From: Proteles cristata cristata
Taxonomy: Eukaryota > Chordata > Mammalia > Carnivora > Hyaenidae
Direction: 5' to 3'
Assembly: GCA_017311185.1 (NCBI GenBank)
Contig: JAESUZ010003182.1
Coordinates: forward strand, 1 to 64,000
Length of the DNA stretch: 64,000 bases
The notes under the pieces were generated by a model. It searched no databases and was not told where the DNA came from. It saw only the letters and a list, made by a program, of their open reading frames with translations. Below, in pieces: positions 1 to 12,429 of this stretch (within the stretch, counting starts at the first letter, position 1; each line of letters starts with the position of its first letter). A program made the translations under genes and the position numbers.

Positions 1-186
1 AGAGAGAGAGAGAGACAGCGTGAGCAGGGGAGGGTCAGAGAGAGAGGGAGTCACAGACGAAACAGGTTCCAGGCTCTGAGCTGGCAGTCAGCACAGAGCC
101 CGACGCGGGGCTCGAACCCACGAACCGTGAGATCATGACCTAAGCGAAAGTCAGACGCTTAACCGACTAAGCCACCCAGGCGCCCC
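1..186 (-). mobile_element. CAN-SINE, young subfamily, cut by window edge
   Basis: Reverse complement of the tRNA-derived head ends in AGGCGCCCC at 186. It carries the young-subfamily marker AAGCGAAAGTC (reverse of CTTTCGCTT). The A-rich tail lies before position 1. Confidence 0.93.
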
Positions 187-221
187 TATTTTATTTTTTT
201 TATAAACGTTATTTTATTTAT

Positions 222-437
222 TTATTTTTTAATATTTTTATTTATTTCTAGACGAGAGAGAGAGACAGCGTGAGCAGGGGAGGGTCAGAGAGAGAGGGAG
301 TCACAGACTGAAACAGGCTCCAGGCTCTGAGCTGGCAGTCAGCACAGAGCCTGACGCGGGGCGCGAACCCACGAACCGCGAGATCATGACCTAAGCGAAA
401 GTTGGACGCTTAACCGACTACGTCACCCAGGCGCCCC
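222..437 (-). mobile_element. CAN-SINE, young subfamily
   Basis: Full-length copy running from a T-rich tail with TTTATTTCTAG to the head GGCGCCCC. It lies only about 35 bp from the preceding copy; the AT-rich spacer between them resembles the tail of an older SINE. Confidence 0.93.
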
Positions 438-780
438 TGTTTTTGCTTCTTTTTAAATTTCTAATCTGTCATGGACCAACAGTTCAGTAAAGACACCGCT
501 TAAAAACTATGGCAATGTCAAACTGCCGAAGAGTTTCTAAATGTTTACTCTCAATAACTGTACCTACCTCATTATAGACATACTTTGAGGAGCACCACTC
601 TGTCCAGAATCCCTTCCTCTAGGTCAGTTTCACAATACATAAAGATCAGATTTGTTTCCTGCCATTTGGTAATAATTAACTCTCAGAGGAAACTTTTTCT
701 TCTCTTTTTTGTTTCTCCATAGAGTTTACTAACTCCACTTCCTAACTAGAGATAAAATGGTATCTATATTTCTTTCAAAA
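438..780. other. Unique intron sequence
   Basis: BTBD7 intron 3. No repeat, exon or regulatory element is supported here. Confidence 0.6.
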
Positions 781-990
781 TTTTTTAAATGTTTATCTTT
801 GAAAGAGAGAGAGCGTGAGAGAGCAAGCGAGCAAGCAGGGGAGGGGCAGAGAGGGAGACACAGAATCCGAAGCAGGCTCCAGGCTCTGAGCTGTCAGTAC
901 AGAGCCCGATGCAGAACTCGAACTCACAAACCATGAGATATGACCTGAGTCGTAGTCGGACGCTTTACTGACTGAGCCACCCAGGCACCC
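781..990 (-). mobile_element. CAN-SINE, older copy
   Basis: Diverged copy with an imperfect target-site duplication: TGGTATCTATATTTCTTT before it and TGGTGTCTGTATTTCTTT after it. Confidence 0.9.
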
Positions 991-2444
991 TGGTGTCTGT
1001 ATTTCTTTAAAGACAACTAAATATACAATCAGAACAACTACTTTATCTTTTTAAAACTAGAAACCTAGAGTTTAAGACTTATCCAGAGATGGCAGATTAC
1101 TGTTCATAATCACCACCACCCACGCCCTCTGATCCCACCCCACCCATGTGAAGAGTATACATCCTGACCCCAAGACTTGGAATTGGCCAGGAGATCTTCT
1201 CTTGACCAATGAAAGGTTAATAGATATGATGTGACAGAAAGTTTCAGAAGCACTTTTAGACCCCGATTTCACCCTTGTCTTCCGCCACTAACTCTAGGAG
1301 AATGAGCAGCAGTGGGAACAGAGCCACCCAGCCCTGCTAAACCACAGTGACAATCAGAAAGACCCTAGCCTCAGGAAACTGAAGTTTGGAAGTTTGTGAG
1401 AAACATATGTTCATGTCCTATACCACGGAGATTCCCCAGCTGGCTGTTACACAGCAATGGTTGACCAACATACCATGTACCTTTTTGGATGAATTTAGAA
1501 GTCTTTACCAGTTTTCTTGTAACAGAAAAAGTCATCTGTAGCCAAGGCATCTAATGGCTCAAGGGTGCCCACGTAGTCTGCTCAGGTAGATTTTCAATGA
1601 TATGGTCATGAGCTCAGCAGATGAAATATTAAGTCCACTTCCTATGATTTTGCTTTTTTGGCTTGTGTGAAGACTGCATTTTACAGATCCATTGTGTCCT
1701 TGTTTAATCATTTCTTCTACTCTCTTTTACCAGGATATTTTCTTTCTAATACTTGACATTGGCAAGAATGCCTCCTTCCAAAAATTTGAGCTACATACCA
1801 TGAATGATCAAGGCAAAGATATAAAGAAATAAGTTAATGTGACATTTAATAATACAAATGACTGTTACTGCTGCATGGATCACTTTCTGTTTTAACTATT
1901 GACATCCCCCCCTCTCCACCGTGGCTTGTTCCTCTGATAACTAAGACAAGCTTCCATGTTGATAGATTTCCCGAATACTGTCAGGATCTGTCTTTATTGC
2001 CACTCTCACACTCTTCATTATCCCTAAGTGCACTCTCATACTTGTGCTTGTTTCACCCACATGGGTGGAAACCTTTTCATGGGTTCATGTCCATGAGCAG
2101 CTTCTGGATTCAGAGTTTCATACTGGGGTTGAATGGGGAGGAAGAAAGCAGGCGAGGGGAAGGAAATGAAGGGAACGGAATGGTGGAGGGCGATTCCAGC
2201 TTGCTGTGCTCCCGTACAGCTGTACTGCGGATAGTGTAACACATGGAGAGGAAGGCTGGCCGTAGAGCTGGGATGATGGCTCCTCAGTGGCATCAGTCAG
2301 AAATAGAAATAAGACTTCAAGTGCAAACAGGCTTGAGAAAAAAGTCGCTTCAATTTTTCCAAGTAACCTGCATGGGACTGGTTCCAGTTTCCAAGGAAAG
2401 GAATCATGAAGCGAGAGGGAAGGGAGGGCAGTCAAAAGAGTATA
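991..2444. other. Intron sequence without recognised features
   Basis: BTBD7 intron 3. Short open frames of 60-105 codons at 1072-2482 overlap on both strands, have no recognisable domains and look like chance. Confidence 0.55.
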
Positions 2445-2590
2445 CAGGTTTAAATTCAGGCAGTTTCATCACTAACTCCTGATTCTCTCCCTTAGCACCC
2501 TATGTGGATCATTTCCTCATTCAGAGGATGAAATAATCCCATCAGAGTTCTGAGGATTATGTTAAATAACAGCAGGGCACCAGTATGTCC
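2445..2590 (-). repeat. MIR-like ancient SINE relic
   Basis: Shows the reverse-MIR pattern: TCATTTCCTCATTCAGAGGATGAAATAAT, shortened here to TTTCCTCATTCAGAGGATGA, followed by a GAGGATTATGTTAAATAA-like segment and AGGGCACCAGTA. Confidence 0.6.
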
Positions 2591-4845
2591 GTCAACACTC
2601 CCCCTTTTCTAGGCTAGAAATCTTAAATCAGCTGTGCTGACTCCATCTCCCTTGACATATATATAGACCTGGTCAATGTGTCCTACTGATTCTTCCCTCA
2701 AGATGCTCTTTGATTAGCCTCTTTATTTTCCATTGCTAAGAACATGATTTCTAAATCCTCAGTACCTCACACATCAAATACTGAAAAGCTTCCTACTGTC
2801 TCCCTCCCTCAGTATTCCAATCCATAGTGAGCACACAGCTGAAAGGTGTACCACCAGCACATTATCCCTGCATCTTCTCCATTTTAAAAAGGCAATCGGG
2901 ATTCCAGAGCCAAGGCAGAAAATGAGAGCAAGACATATAAGGATTCGAAGAAAGTCAATCTGTGCTGCAGTGGTTTTAACTGCCAGTCCTTGGACTCTGC
3001 CATTTGGGAGAGCTGGCTGGCTGAATACTCCTCTCCCACTCCTTAGGAGGAGGACCATACTGAAGACTTTACAGAGTGCCTTGGAGGGCCCTGGCAAGGC
3101 TGAAACCCTGGCACCTTCAGTGGCAACCACCCCAAGGCCACTCTTCTACTGCTCTCCTCCCTGATCTCACTCTCACTGGGTAGCACTCCTAATCGGGGGA
3201 TTACTTATCAAACAAGCTACCTGCATGCAAGCCTGTGTTTTAGGCTATTTCAGTGTGGACTGTGGGGGAATGGGAAGAGATACCCATACGTGAAAGGAAG
3301 AGAAGTGGCCCTAGAAAACAAGACTCCTGTATGAGACGGAACTAGATCAGTCACTGAACAAATGGCAAGAAGGACCCCCACTCCTAGTGGTAAGGGGGTG
3401 GTGGTGACCCCTGCACGCAGCAGCATGCCAACACTACAGTTTTTCACTAAGTGACGTGTCTGTTAGGTAGGAGTGGTGGCATCTGAATGGAATGGAACAT
3501 CAGGAACTATGAGGACCTGAAATTGGCTTTAGCTAAATGGTTTCAAAGGCAGGAAAAAAGGAAACAACTGGCTCAGGTTAGCCACCTCTCAATCTAGGCA
3601 TCCTGTCAAAGTCGGAAGACTTCTAGGTCAGTGTTTTAAGAAACACTTATTTCCTGCAGCTGCAGAACAGACTGCCAAAACTCAGGCTCCAAATTTAATT
3701 TTAAAGATATCAGACTCACAAAGACTTGAATGCAAATCTTAACAAATCTAAGATAAAATCTGGGTCCTAATAGAAACAACTGGTGACAGCAATCCGGAAT
3801 GTGTATATTTGGGTGGATGAGTGAGGAACGTCAAACCCCAAGATTTGTCTGCACTTTCTGGCTTGGGAGAAACAGTGCTCTCCTAAGTCCTTGTAGAGGA
3901 CGGCAGCTTCCAACTGTCAGGAGGCCCTGCAGGTGCCTGCAAAGACCATGCTTGTCCTCTTCAAGATCTGCCTCTGCCTCCTCTTACTAGTTCCGAACCC
4001 ATAATCAGGATCTGATCCCTCACGATCACAGTCTGAGCAAGAAAATACAGGTTCTGTTATGGAAGGAAAGAGTGTATTTTTTCTCCCAAGAATGGCAAGA
4101 TCCAGCGATATGGACTGGCAGTGTCTTGAGGATCGCTCGTGGGAGCAGATCTTGAGAGTGCTGGACCAGGGTGCTAGGTCTGGGGCAATACAAACAGGTG
4201 CAGGAAGGTACTGGTCTGAAATTCAAGGGATTCACCAGGACATCCTTTGTTGTTTCTCTGCCCAGTGACAACAGAGACTGGGAAACTGTAGCAACCATGG
4301 ATAAAGCAACTAAGAGCTCAGAGACCTCTGGGATCAAAGTCTGGGTCACCCCACTTGGCAGGCCGCCCAGACCTGCTGAAATATTAGCAAAGGATAATGA
4401 AAATCTAGGTTGGGTGACAGAAGAGGGAGACTGTGCTAATTTGTAATGTTTCAACTTGCTTAAGCATAAACTGATTCCCCCCATCTCCATTCCTATATGG
4501 TTCCAAGCAAAGTTGGTCAAAAGAGAAATGTGTGAGATCTGGAAGGCAGAAGCAGCAGTCATCCCTCTCTACAAGTCAACATCACTGGGTGTGGTGACAG
4601 GCAGACACAGTGGTGCCCCTGGGTTCTAGCTTTTTCTTGCTCTCCTCTGCTCCAAGTCCAGTTCTCCCTCCCAGCTGCAGCCCTGGTGACTACACTAGCT
4701 CCAGGCCACCACCAGATGCTTGACAGAAGAGCCCCAGACAAAAGAGTCACTCTCCACAGGCTCCCCTCCCTTGTGCGGCCTCAGGGCAGTGGCTCAGTGT
4801 GCTGGGCCTCTCAGGCGGACCTGCCATTAGCTCCTCTGCATTCTA
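2591..4845. other. Intron sequence; no supported gene
   Basis: Contains open frames of 118 codons (2774-3130, minus) and 178 codons (4026-4562, minus). Neither has recognisable motifs, and frames open on the opposite strand too. The 3.9-4.75 kb part has the look of an old LTR or DNA-element relic, but I cannot name a family. Confidence 0.45.
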
Positions 4846-4849
4846 TTTT

Positions 4850-5105
4850 CCTCCGAGTCACATCCTCCCTTCCCCGGCTTTCCATAAGTCAGAGTTGCTC
4901 AGCTTCCCTAATTGAACTCTTGAGTGATATGGTTTTGAGGAGAATATCAATTATAGCCTCCAGCCCGCTGCAGCAGCTGGGACTGTGGCTAATTGCACCA
5001 TCTTTCTGGAATTGAGCCTTCTGTAGAGGTGTGGCTGATGATTACCTTGAAGGCTCTGTGATGAATTGGATCTAAATTACTGTTAAGTTAAATCACAGCT
5101 TAAAC
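4850..5105. promoter_or_regulatory. Candidate non-coding element (weak)
   Basis: Repeat-free stretch with moderate GC that groups homeodomain-type TAATTG/CTAATTG cores and a CAGCAGCTGGGAC E-box (CAGCTG). Motif grouping only; there is no conservation evidence in hand. It may equally be neutral sequence. Confidence 0.2.
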
Positions 5106-5129
5106 CATTTTGACATGTGAAAATAACAT

Positions 5130-5755
5130 ACGATTAAATAATGTATTAGTTTTCTATTACTGTATAACAAATCACCACAAACTCTGCAGGTTAAAACAAC
5201 AAATCATCTCATATTTTCTGTGGGTCAAGAATCTGGCACAGGTCACTTGGGCACTCAGTCAGGGTTTCAGAAGGCTGCAGTCAGATGTCAACCGGGCTTG
5301 CATTCTCATCCGAAGAACTGGGGAAGTTCTGGGGAAGAATTGGCTTCCAAGCCCATTCAGGTTGTTGACAGAAAGCATCTCCTTGTGGCCATATGACTAA
5401 AGGCCCAGCTTCCTGCTATTGGCTGGGGGATCTCACACTCAGCTGGCTGAGGCTGCCTGAACTTCTTGCCATGAGGTCTACTCAACAGGCCATCTCACAA
5501 CACAGTGGCTTACTTCTTCACAGCCAGCAGGGGAAAAAGTCTCCAGTGTATATCAACTGTTAAGACAGAGTCTTCTCAAATGTGACAAAATCATGGAAAT
5601 GACACCTCATCTTTGCCATATTGTACTGGCTAGAAACAAAATGTGTGCTGCGCTCACAATTAAAGAGGAGGGGACCCCATGAAAGGTATAAATACTAGAA
5701 GATGAAGGTCATTAGGGGCCACCTTAGAGTCTACTTGTCATAGTAAGTTTATGAC
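5130..5755 (-). repeat. MaLR/MLT1-like ancient LTR relic
   Basis: Begins GTATTAGTTTTCTATTACTG followed by TAACAAATCACCACAAACT and TTAAAACAAC, which is the reverse complement of the typical 3' end of MLT1-type LTRs. The middle part is diverged. Family assignment is from memory and tentative. Confidence 0.5.
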
Positions 5756-5929
5756 CATTTTAGTAACATTGCCTCTGACATACTGGACACTCCTCAACAT
5801 TTTAGTCTGTCCTGAGTGCTCCTTTCTTTATGACCTACTGAAGTTATCTTTTCTCAGAACATGTCTAACTTTCCACTTCTCTGAAGAGGGTTAAAAAAAC
5901 CTGTAATCAATATTTTAGGTAAAGGTACA

Positions 5930-7372
5930 TTATAATTTGGCCAAAAAAGTAAAAAATAAAAAGGCTAATTGACAAGGGAGCCAAGAACACACTAGAGGGA
6001 AAGGTTAGTTTCTTCAAAAAATGATACTGGAAAAACCGGACATCTACATGCAAAAGAATGAAATTGGACCCTATCTTACACCACTCACAAAAACTATCAG
6101 AAATAGATTAAGGACTTAAATGTAAGACCTGAAACAATGAAGCTCCTAGAAGAAAGCATAGGAATAAAGCTCCTTGATGGGGTGTTGGTAATGATTTTTG
6201 GGATATGAGACCTAAAGCACAAACAACAAAATAAAAAATAAACAAGTGGGACTACATAAACTAAAAAGCTTCTGCACAGCAAAGGAAACAATCAACAAAA
6301 TCAAAAGGCAACTTACAGAATGAGAGAAAATATTTGCAAACCATGTATGATAGGTGGTTAACATCCAAAATGTATAAGAACTCCTACACCTCAAGAGCAA
6401 ACAATCAGATTAAAAACCTGGGCAGAGGACTTGAACAGACATTTTTCCAAAGAAGACATATGAATGGCCAAAAAGCACACGAAAAGATGCTCAACATCGC
6501 TCATCGGGGAAATGCAAATCAAAACCACAGGATATCACCTCACGCCTGTCAGAACGGCTATTATCAAAAGAACAGGAGGCAAGGATGTGGAGACCCTGGT
6601 GCCCCGTTGGTGGAAATCTAATTTGGCATAGCCACTACCCAGAACAGTATGAAGGTTCCTCAAAAAATAAAAACAGAACCACCATATGAGTCAGCAACCC
6701 ACTTCTAGGTATGTATCTGAGGATGATGAAATCACTATCGCGAAGATATATCTGCACTTGCACGTTCTCTACAGCATTATTCACAACAGTCAAGATGTGG
6801 AAACAAATGGATAAAAAAAATGTGGTGTGTGTCTCTCTCTCTATATAAGGGACTATTATTCAGCTATAAAAAAGGAAAACCTGACATATGCCAAGGACAT
6901 GGACGAACCCCGAGAGCATCATATTAAGTGAAATCAGTCAGAGAATGACAAATACTGTATGACCTCACTTACATGTGGAATCTAACAACATCGAACTCAC
7001 AGAAATAGAGAATAGAATGGTGGTTTCCAAAGGCTGAGGAGTGGAGGAAATAGGGAGATGTAGATCAAAGGGTACAAACTTTCAGCTACAAGATAAATAA
7101 GGTCCAGAGATCTAATGGGCAGCATGGTGACTACAGTTAATATTGTATCGCATCCCTAAAAGTTGCTTTGAGAGTACAGCTTTAGTGTCGTGACCATAAT
7201 AAGAAAATGTTAACTATGTGAGGTAAAGGGTGCATAGATCAATATTACTGAGGCAAACATTTCACAACATTCACATGTATCAAATCATTACACTGCGTAC
7301 CTTAAACTTAACACAATGCTATATATCAATTATGTCTCAAAGCTAGCGAGAAAAAAGAAAAAAAAGAAATTT
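5930..7372 (+). mobile_element. Old L1M fragment (ORF2 3' end plus 3' UTR)
   Basis: Long run of recognisable L1 text: AACTCCTACACCTCAAGAGC, TTTTTCCAAAGAAGACATAT, GGAAATGCAAATCAAAACCA and ACTATTATTCAGCTATAAAA, then the 3' UTR near 7000-7350. The reverse-transcriptase frame is broken by stops and indels, so it is inactive. Open frames in it (for example 6334-6621) are remnants of ORF2. Confidence 0.9.
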
Positions 7373-7527
7373 AGAGTAAAATCTATTTTCACTACAAAGA
7401 AAAAAGATGAAAAGTAAGTTGAGTTTTTCTGGGTTTTATTTCTCATATCCTTGTGGCTATGTTCTCATAACATTGCAGTTAATGTTCAGAATCTGGGTGT
7501 TCCTGTTGGGTAGATATTAAAAATACC

Positions 7528-7703
7528 CTTGGGACTCCTGGATGGCTCTGCTGGTTGAGCGTCCAACTCTTGGTTTCAGCTCAGGTCATGATCTCAAGCT
7601 TGGGCTCTGCACTAAGCTTGGGGCCTGCTTGGGATTCTCTCTCTCCTCCTCTCCCTGTCCCTCTCCTGCTCTTCCTCTAAAAAAAAAGAGTAAATAAAAA
7701 TTA
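7528..7703 (+). mobile_element. CAN-SINE, older copy
   Basis: Diverged head GGGACTCCTGGATGGCTCTG and an A-rich tail. Flanks AAAAATACCC and AAAAATTACCC form an imperfect target-site duplication. Confidence 0.85.
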
Positions 7704-8751
7704 CCCTCTATACTTCACATAGAGGCAGAATCTAAGTTTTTGCCCCTTTTAATAGTCTCACAAGTTCCTTGCGATACCTAAATGCCAGAGGCCATAAGTA
7801 ATATTATAGATCTATTCCAAATACCTTTTCATCTTTCCTTTCAAAGATAGGTACTGAGATTATCTCTGGATTGCCTACCTCGACAGCCAGATACGCAACA
7901 AACTGGTAATACTGGCTGCCTCTGTAAAGGGGAACTCAGCAGTGGGGAACAGAAAGTTGGGAGAACAGGAGACTCTTCGCTGAGTACTCTTTGTGCCTTT
8001 CGACTTTTGTTCCATTTGAATATATTATCTATTCAAAAAAATCAAAGCAAAACCAAACAAAAACCATCAGGCTATGGAAGTTGCCAGGAGTTCTTTCCCT
8101 CAGTGCCAATATAAAATCAATCACTGACCACAAAACCCAAGCAAATATTGGAAAGGAAATGAGAAGAAGGTTCTCTGCTTTGAGAACATTACTCCCTTCT
8201 GATGGGAAAGAGGCAATCACTGAGATTCATGCTGCTTGTGTGTGAAAATGTACCCTGAGTGCTTGTATTCTTTATTCAGATAGCTTTTCCCAAGCTGTGT
8301 GAAAAGAAAGAATATAGACAGAGGAAGATAGGAAAGAAGTTACTGCAGTAACTTGGTAAAGAAGGGAGGAGGCTAAAGCACACAATTATAAAAGATTAAA
8401 GATTTCTCTAAGACATGAAAGGAAAAAGACAAGACAAAGAACCCTTAAGATACTTACTTGGATATATCTATTTATATTGCTTTAATGTTTACTTTAAAAC
8501 TTAATGTTTAACATGCTATTTTTAATAGGCTTAAGGGTTTTTTGGGGTAAGTGAAAACAGCACGATGAAAGGGAAAAGCATTCGCAGGGATGTCAGTTCT
8601 GTAAATATAGGCACCCTATATAATATGTAAGCCTTTGCTATATTACAATGCAGAGGAATCTAATTTTGGAACCTACAGGATGCCCGATCTTCTTGAAATT
8701 GAATACATATTGTAACGTGCAGGCATCTTACTAGAAGAGAGATGCAAGATA
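7704..8751. other. Unique intron sequence
   Basis: BTBD7 intron 3, AT-rich. Nothing supported. Confidence 0.55.
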
Positions 8752-8915
8752 CACCGTTAGAGTCAGACTGACCAATGACCCAATCCCAATTCCCTTTAAC
8801 TGTGTGATGTGTGAAGTTTTTCCTGTTTCCTCACCTGAAAAAAGCTCCCTAATCTTCAAAATCTACCTCATTGGGTTATTTTCAGGATTAAATAAGCTGC
8901 AACTCTTATAATTAA
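8752..8915 (-). repeat. MIR relic
   Basis: Reverse-MIR series: AACTGTGTGATGTGTGAAG, TTTCCTCACCTGAAAAAAG, CTACCTCATTGGGTTATTTT and AGGATTAAATAAG. Confidence 0.7.
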
Positions 8916-9439
8916 GTTTCCTTACACATTATTATCCTGGCATATTTTAATTCAGAAGCAAGCATGGGACCTGTGGGGAGCAGGGAAGGAGAAGACAGCA
9001 GAGTCTGAGGGGGCAGAGCAAGTCAAAGATCATAAAGGGAACAGAAATGCTGACAGCCCAAAAGTACTGTGCACTTTCCACTCACATGTCATTAAAATGT
9101 TAAAGACAATTTAATAGTCTCAGTATGTGAAACTCAGAGGTTCACATCCTTTGCACTAAAAACAAAAAATACCCATTTACATCTATACTTTGTTTACTAT
9201 CCTTAAACCATTTTCCCACTGCGGCAAAACAGTAAGTTAGTATCCTTAATTCCATTATAATAATAAAAAAAATTCAATGCTTTTGGGGTAGAACCATGTT
9301 ATGATTTTCAGAAAACTTTGTGATATTTACTGATTAGTTATCTCTTCATATGAGTGTGCACTCCCTTCAAAACTAGGTACCTCACTGATGATTTCTTCTC
9401 ATGGAGACCATGTTCCCTCTTCCCCAGTGACGGGAAAGA
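8916..9439. other. Unique intron sequence
   Basis: Nothing supported. Confidence 0.5.
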
Positions 9440-9625
9440 TTAGCTCTGTAATTGGAAAAACCAGGATTCAAATTTTGGCCAGAACATTTTCTAGCTGTAA
9501 ACCCAGGTTAACCACACTTACAAGTGTCAGTTTACCTGTAAAGTAGAGATAATACCTAACATAGAAGAAAATGTTAAGAGCTTAGCAAAAAATAGGTGCT
9601 CAAAAATTCTACTAAATAAATGAAT
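9440..9625 (-). repeat. MIR relic
   Basis: Contains GGATTCAAATTTTGGCCAGA, CTAGCTGTAAACCCAGGTTA, GTCAGTTTACCTGTAAAGTA and AATAGGTGCTCA, matching the order of reverse MIR. Confidence 0.75.
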
Positions 9626-9755
9626 ATAGTGAGAAACTTTTAGCAATTCTTGATGTGTAATTTATAGATTGCTATTTGTTCATGTATTATCCCCCCCCCC
9701 CACTATTTCTGGATCATTTCTTTATTTTTTTAAATTTTTAAAAATGTTTTATTTA

Positions 9756-9981
9756 GGGGCGCCTGGGTGGCTTAGTCGGTTGAGCGTCCGACTTTCGCTT
9801 AGGTCATGATCTCGCGGTTCGTGGGTTCGAGCCCCGCGTCGGGCTCTGTGCTGACTACCAGCTCAGAGCCTGGAGCCTATTTCGGAGTCTGTGTCTCCCT
9901 CTCTCTCTGACCCTTGCCTGCTCACGCTGTCTCTCTCTCTCTCTCTCTCTCCTAGAAATAAAATAAAAATATTTTTAAAAA
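9756..9981 (+). mobile_element. CAN-SINE, young subfamily
   Basis: Starts GGGGCGCCTGGGTGGCTTAG with the CTTTCGCTTAGG marker; tail is a CT run then CCTAGAAATAAA. Its 3' end joins directly to a SINE in the opposite orientation, and that junction is duplicated downstream. Confidence 0.93.
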
Positions 9982-10096
9982 ATGTTTTATTTCTGAGAGA
10001 GAAGGTGAGAAAGAAGAGAGGCAGTGTGAGCAGGGAGGATCAGCGAAAAGAGGAGACACAGGATCGAAGCAGGCTCAGGCTCTGAGCTGGTAATCA
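9982..10096 (-). mobile_element. Partial CAN-SINE (first copy of duplicated junction)
   Basis: Only the tail-proximal half of a minus-strand SINE, ending abruptly at GAGCTGG without the tRNA head. Best read as the truncated first unit of a local duplication. Confidence 0.8.
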
Positions 10097-10200
10097 TCTT
10101 CCAGGATGTGTTCCTCTCTCTCTGACCCTTGCCTGCTCACGCTGTCTCTCTCTCTCTCTCTCTCTCTCCTAGAAATAAAATAAAAATATTTTAAAAAAAT
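10097..10200 (+). mobile_element. Partial CAN-SINE tail (second copy of duplicated junction)
   Basis: Headless tail with the uncommon string GACCCTTGCCTGCTCACG also seen in the SINE at 9756, followed by CCTAGAAATAAAATAAAAAT. Confidence 0.8.
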
Positions 10201-10414
10201 GTTTTCTTTATTTCTGAGAGAGAGAGAGACAGAGAGAGAGGCAGTGTGAGCAGGGGAGGGTCAGCGAGAGAAGGGAGACACAGAATCGGAAGCAGGCTCC
10301 AGGCTCTGAGCTGGCTGTCAGCACAGAGCTTGACGCAGGGCTCAAACCCACGAACCGCAACATCATGACCCGAGCCGGAGTCGGATGCTTAGCTGACTGA
10401 GCCACCCAAGCAAC
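10201..10414 (-). mobile_element. CAN-SINE, full length
   Basis: Complete minus copy ending ACTGAGCCACCCAAGCAACC. Its inner half is the second copy of the duplicated junction. Confidence 0.9.
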
Positions 10415-10479
10415 CCAATATCTGGAACATCTCTTAAGGTGTCTGCATGCTGCTTATGGTCTTAACCAAAGAGGTATTT

Positions 10480-10892
10480 CAGAAAATGCATGTAATCCCA
10501 GGTCATAAGACTTGCTATGTTCAGGATAAAGCCGAGTTCTTTATTATACAGCCCTACTTGCCTCTGTTGCCTCATTTCTCACCACACCACTCTCATCTCT
10601 GTAACCTCTATTTCAACCCAAAGTGCCTTACTCTCATTTATCTCTGGGCCTTTCTACCTGCTTTCCTTCTGCCTAACCTTTATCTCCAACTTTATTTACT
10701 TAACTCCCATTCATTCTCCAGGTCTCCCTTCCCTAAATCCCTAGACTGAGGTCCGGGGCTCTTCTTCCTGCGTGCTCCCTTCCATTCAGTGCTTTGCTCT
10801 ACTTGAGCACTTACACAGGTTCGGTACTCACCACTAGACTCATTACTTCAATCTCAGGGTCTGGCATACAAGAAGTTTGCTAAATGAATAAA
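10480..10892 (+). repeat. L2 LINE relic
   Basis: Pyrimidine-rich L2 3' text ending with CTGGCATACAAGAAGTTTGC and TAAATGAATAAA. The two overlapping open frames here (10447-10749) are chance frames in it. Confidence 0.6.
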
Positions 10893-11985
10893 GTACAGAA
10901 GTCATAGTGCTAATTATATACCAAGGTCTATTTGAATTGACATGTTATTTTCTTCATTCTCTTCCATAATGTCCCATTTTCACCTATATGTGCTGAAAAC
11001 TCAGGCTGCTGCTATTCTCTCAGGATTATAGACCTATTATGATGATCAGATTTACAGCACTGCATTCATCCACTTCTATTTAGCTTAGTGTCTCTAAAAA
11101 TTTGACATCAAAATTTAGTTTAGAAGTGGGGCTCATAACATGGAAGACTTTAGATACTTTATATTTTTACTGCTTACACTTATAAACAAAAACTATCAAT
11201 GTAGAAGTTAAGATAATGCGTTAGAATAACAAAAACTATTTAATCTCAGTTTAGTTTAGAAAAATTTCTGAACTGCTCATAGTTAGACACAGCTCAAATA
11301 TCAACAGATTTAGAGAACCAGTGTGATACCTAGGTATCTTTTATAAGTATTTTAGTGAATCAGTGACACAATTCAGCATTGGTTCTTTAATGTAAGTTTC
11401 CATCAGGAGGAAACAGACTGACAGTGGAAACAGTATTAAAATCAACCCATTTTGGAAAAGGCCTAACTCTAGTATGGGTGAAAAGGAATATGGTTAGAAA
11501 CAAATGTGTAGGCGTGTAAACTGTGTTTGGGGTTTTGGCACAACTTTTAGATGTGTGGATATTTTACCTTCAAATGCCATGACATGTAAAGCACATATCA
11601 GAAGTATTACAGACATAGTGATGCTAAGTATGAGGTGTACAAAAATGTTATAGCGAAGACTACCAAAACACAGCTCGAAGTCTTTCTATAAATTAAAGTC
11701 ATTCCCTTCGTGGAGACATAGTGCGGCCAGCCCATGTTAATTTATAATAGAAACTGGTATTTCTTTTGATCTAAATATATGAAAAAATAGTTGGAGGCAT
11801 GAACTTTCTGGTCAGTTATATATACTACAAACTAAGATTCAGTCTTTCCAAGACACTTATAAAAAGGCACTATTTGTTAGCAGTGTTTTTCACTGGGAAG
11901 TGAGATTGAAGCGTTCTTAAACACTTTTTGTATTATCTATATTATCTGAATATCCAAACATCAGTACATCTCTTATATTTTTATT
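10893..11985. other. Unique intron sequence
   Basis: AT-rich BTBD7 intron 3. Nothing supported. Confidence 0.55.
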
Positions 11986-11989
11986 TTAT

Positions 11990-12220
11990 TTTATATTTAT
12001 TTTATTTTTTGAGAGGCACACATGCATGTGTGTGCATGGCAGAGGGAGAGAACGAATTATTTTTTTTTTTAAGTTTATTTATTTGAGACAAAGGGAGAGA
12101 ATCCCAAATAGGCTCCGTAAGTGCAGAGCCCGATGTGGGGCTCAATCCCACAAACTAAGATCATGACCTGAGCCAAAATCAAGTTGGACACTCAATGGAC
12201 TGAGCCATCCAGATGTCCCA
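11990..12220 (-). mobile_element. Two old CAN-SINE fragments, nested
   Basis: A SINE tail with GAGAGGCACACATGCATG (11990-12057) is interrupted by another diverged minus SINE (12061-12220) that ends GAGCCATCCAGATGTCCC. Confidence 0.75.
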
Positions 12221-12429
12221 ATTCTACATTTTTAGAATAAAAAAAAATACATTAACATAAAGTAACTCTACATGTACTGACACAGTTTTTCCAAACCTTA
12301 AGTGTGAAAATAGCAAGACAGTAATACGTATAGTGTGGTGCTATTTAAACTACAACAAAACAAGATATGCATGTGAAATAGAAACACACATTCATATATC
12401 TATAAAGTAGATTTGATAAGTAGAAGTGG

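Noticed and set aside
2774..3130. 118-codon minus-strand frame with a hydrophobic stretch
   Set aside because: No family resemblance, no splice or promoter context, and an overlapping plus-strand frame at 2922-3164.
4026..4562. 178-codon minus-strand frame
   Set aside because: No recognisable domain, a competing plus-strand frame (4171-4446), and repeat-like sequence.
6334..6621. 95-codon plus-strand frame
   Set aside because: Remnant of L1 ORF2, not an independent gene.
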